DNA of 6,829 bases. Origin: JANWHV01 sp035534995. Lineage in GTDB: Bacteria > Chloroflexota > UBA5177 > JANWHV01. The notes beneath the pieces are model-generated. The model had not been told where the DNA came from. It did no database searches and saw nothing but the letters and a program-made list of their open reading frames with translations. Location: the NCBI GenBank assembly GCA_035534995.1, contig DATLQX010000070.1, forward strand, positions 1 to 6,829, written 5' to 3'. Shown here one piece after another: positions 5,511-6,829 of the stretch (positions are counted from its first letter, which is position 1; each line of letters opens with the position of its first letter). Both the position numbers and the translations under genes were made by a program.

Positions 5511-6590
5511 CTAGGTCCATTGCCACCGGCGGCCTACGTCGCCCCATTGGGTGGTGGCGGCGTAGGCGGCGTCGCGTTGCTGCTTCACGTCCTCCAGCCG
5601 CTCCTTGAAGCGGGCGAGCAGATTGGTGCCGGCGGCCAGCCAATGCTCCGGCGTCTTCACCTCGCTCACCCGGTCGCGCAGTTCCCCGTCCTGATAATCG
5701 AACAGATCGTTGGTGGGCACCTGATTGGCCAGGCAGGCGAAGGCGGCCGCGCCCAGGAGGACAATGTCGTGGTGTTGTTCGGGGATCGTAGTCCCGCCGC
5801 TGTTCCAGACGTGCTTGCCCGCGTAGGTGATCGCCAGATTGCCGGGGTCGGCGATGCTCGGCAGCCGGCTGTCCGTGATCCGCAACTCCACCAACGGCGC
5901 GCTGGCCGTGGTGTCGGCGGCCGGCAGCGGCGCTCCGAGCGCGCTATCCGGCGTTCCGTCCTGATAACTGGTGCTGGTGTTCTCGCCGATCGTGGCCGCC
6001 AGGAGTTGACTGCCGTCCGCTCCATTGGCGGCGGCGCGGTAGAGATTCCGCCCCTGGCAGTAGGGGGCCGGACCCAGCGGCAGGCTCAGGAGCGCCTGGC
6101 CGCCGGCCAGGGTCAAGGGTGCGCTGGAAGGGCCGGCCAGAGTCTCGCCGCTCGCCCCAAGGAAGCTCACCCGGTAGCGGTAGGCGCCGGTCAGCGGTCC
6201 CGCCGTTCCGGCGACGACGGCAGTGGGCACGCCCGGCACCCCCAGGCCGGGCTGGGTCATTTCCTGGAAGGGCACGTAGAGGCGTGGGTATTCGCCGGTG
6301 GGATACTCCACCGCCTCCACCCACCAGGTGGGGCCACCCGCGCCGCCGTTGGGGACGCCGTAGAGGCGGCTTCCCCCCACCGCCGGGACCATCGCCACTC
6401 GCAGCCAGGGCGCGACAAAGCTGTAGTGGTCGAGCGCCCTATCGATGGCCCGTTCCAGGTCGCTATCCTGCCAGCGGGGACTGGACCCCGCCTGGTCGAA
6501 AATGTCCTGGCGCAGGCGGATCAGCGCGTCGTCAATGGTGGGAGCCGCGAAGGGCCAGACGGGCGCGGCGGCCGGCAAGACCAGGGGCAT
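5511..6590 (-). CDS. Head-tail adaptor-like neck protein with embedded Ig/Fn3-like domain (359 aa)
   Basis: Residues 18-62 form the helical N-terminus typical of phage neck/adaptor proteins: DDALIRLRQDIFD, then RWQDSDLERAIDRALDHYS, which are signature-like for proteins docking on the portal ring. Residues 66-115 and 230-255 are beta-rich. Between them, about 118-228, lies an inserted beta domain (YRYRVSFLGASGETLAGPSS, NLYRAAANG, TSYQDG) with the pattern of Fn3/Ig-like folds common on virion surfaces. The C-terminal part (257-349) returns to helices (DIVLLGAAAFACLA, LARFKERLEDVKQQRDAAYA), probably completing the adaptor fold around the insertion. The ATG at 6590 has AAAGGAGG (6606-6599) eight bases before it. 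The next gene's ribosome binding site sits immediately after this stop. The neck assignment is by pattern and context; a minor structural protein of another kind remains possible. Confidence 0.6.
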   Translation of the reverse strand: MPLVLPAAAPVWPFAAPTIDDALIRLRQDIFDQAGSSPRWQDSDLERAIDRALDHYSFVAPWLRVAMVPAVGGSRLYGVPNGGAGGPTWWVEAVEYPTGEYPRLYVPFQEMTQPGLGVPGVPTAVVAGTAGPLTGAYRYRVSFLGASGETLAGPSSAPLTLAGGQALLSLPLGPAPYCQGRNLYRAAANGADGSQLLAATIGENTSTSYQDGTPDSALGAPLPAADTTASAPLVELRITDSRLPSIADPGNLAITYAGKHVWNSGGTTIPEQHHDIVLLGAAAFACLANQVPTNDLFDYQDGELRDRVSEVKTPEHWLAAGTNLLARFKERLEDVKQQRDAAYAATTQWGDVGRRWQWT

Positions 6591-6647
6591 GGGGTGGACC
6601 TCCTTTCAATAAGGATCCCTCGACTGTGGTCGGGGGTGATCTCTCAT

Positions 6648-6829
6648 TCACCGCAAGCGGCGCAACGTCACTTGCCAGCGGCTGGGGGCCAACCCGCTCA
6701 GCCGGTAGGCCACGATCTCAAGCTGAATCGCCGTCGCGATGCTGGCCGCGTCCAGCGCCGGGACGCCGGCCGTAACTGGAGTCAGGGCGATATAGGCGAT
6801 CGGGCGCGGGTCCACCTCCAGCGGCATCT
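6648..6829 (-). CDS. Short or truncated protein at window edge (59 codons visible)
   Basis: An open minus-strand frame runs from the window edge to TGA at 6650-6648. An ATG at 6827-6825 would give a complete 59-residue protein beginning MPLEVDPRP, but only two bases precede it. I therefore cannot tell a true start from the C-terminal end of a longer gene. The visible part has a short strand (PIAYIALTPV), an Ala/Ile-rich helix (LDAASIATAIQLEIVAYRL) and a basic end (RWQVTLRRLR). No family is recognised. It lies 57 nt before the adaptor gene and in the same direction, so it probably belongs to the same structural operon. Confidence 0.5.
   Translation of the reverse strand, partial: MPLEVDPRPIAYIALTPVTAGVPALDAASIATAIQLEIVAYRLSGLAPSRWQVTLRRLR

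Noticed and set aside
5077..5643. Upstream extension of the hub frame to 5643
   Set aside because: It would overlap two genes with strong ribosome binding sites, and its translation is Arg/Gly-rich shadow. The TGATG start at 5076 fits better.
6610..6640. Small hairpin (CGAC CACA GTCG) between the edge frame and the adaptor gene
   Set aside because: The stem is short and bulged, with no clear U-run. It is too weak for a terminator call.

Overview
This is a GC-rich bacterial window in which every gene I can support lies on the minus strand, so gene order runs from the right end to the left. It looks like the late structural end of a prophage or phage-derived element, followed by non-structural genes and a Flp-type pilin gene. 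The high GC, the ImuB-type polymerase and the Flp pilin would fit Chloroflexota or another GC-rich lineage. No marker gene fixes the taxon, so that assignment is tentative.

Right part (6829 to 3070): a short open frame running to the window edge, a neck/adaptor-like protein with an embedded Ig/Fn3-like segment, a 140-residue tail protein, and a 668-residue tail hub-like protein with a sialidase-type Asp-box segment near its N-terminus. Three of the four have strong Shine-Dalgarno sequences or overlapping stop/start codons (TGATG at 5078-5074), which suggests one operon.

Middle part (3064 to 440): a cysteine-rich protein of unknown function overlaps by 8 nt a catalytically degenerate Y-family polymerase of the ImuB type. 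A small, charged, helical protein of unknown function follows. These three genes are not obvious virion genes. They look like an accessory cassette carried in the late operon, possibly linked to DNA damage tolerance or mutagenesis.

Left part (439 to 1): a 176-nt leader with several mutually exclusive base-pairing options, then a 63-residue Flp/TadE-family-like pilin with a perfect ribosome binding site, then a strong intrinsic terminator. The pilin may be cargo of the element or the first host gene beyond it; the window does not decide this.

No tRNA, rRNA, insertion sequence, CRISPR array, integrase or attachment site was seen. Intergenic gaps are short except for the pilin leader.
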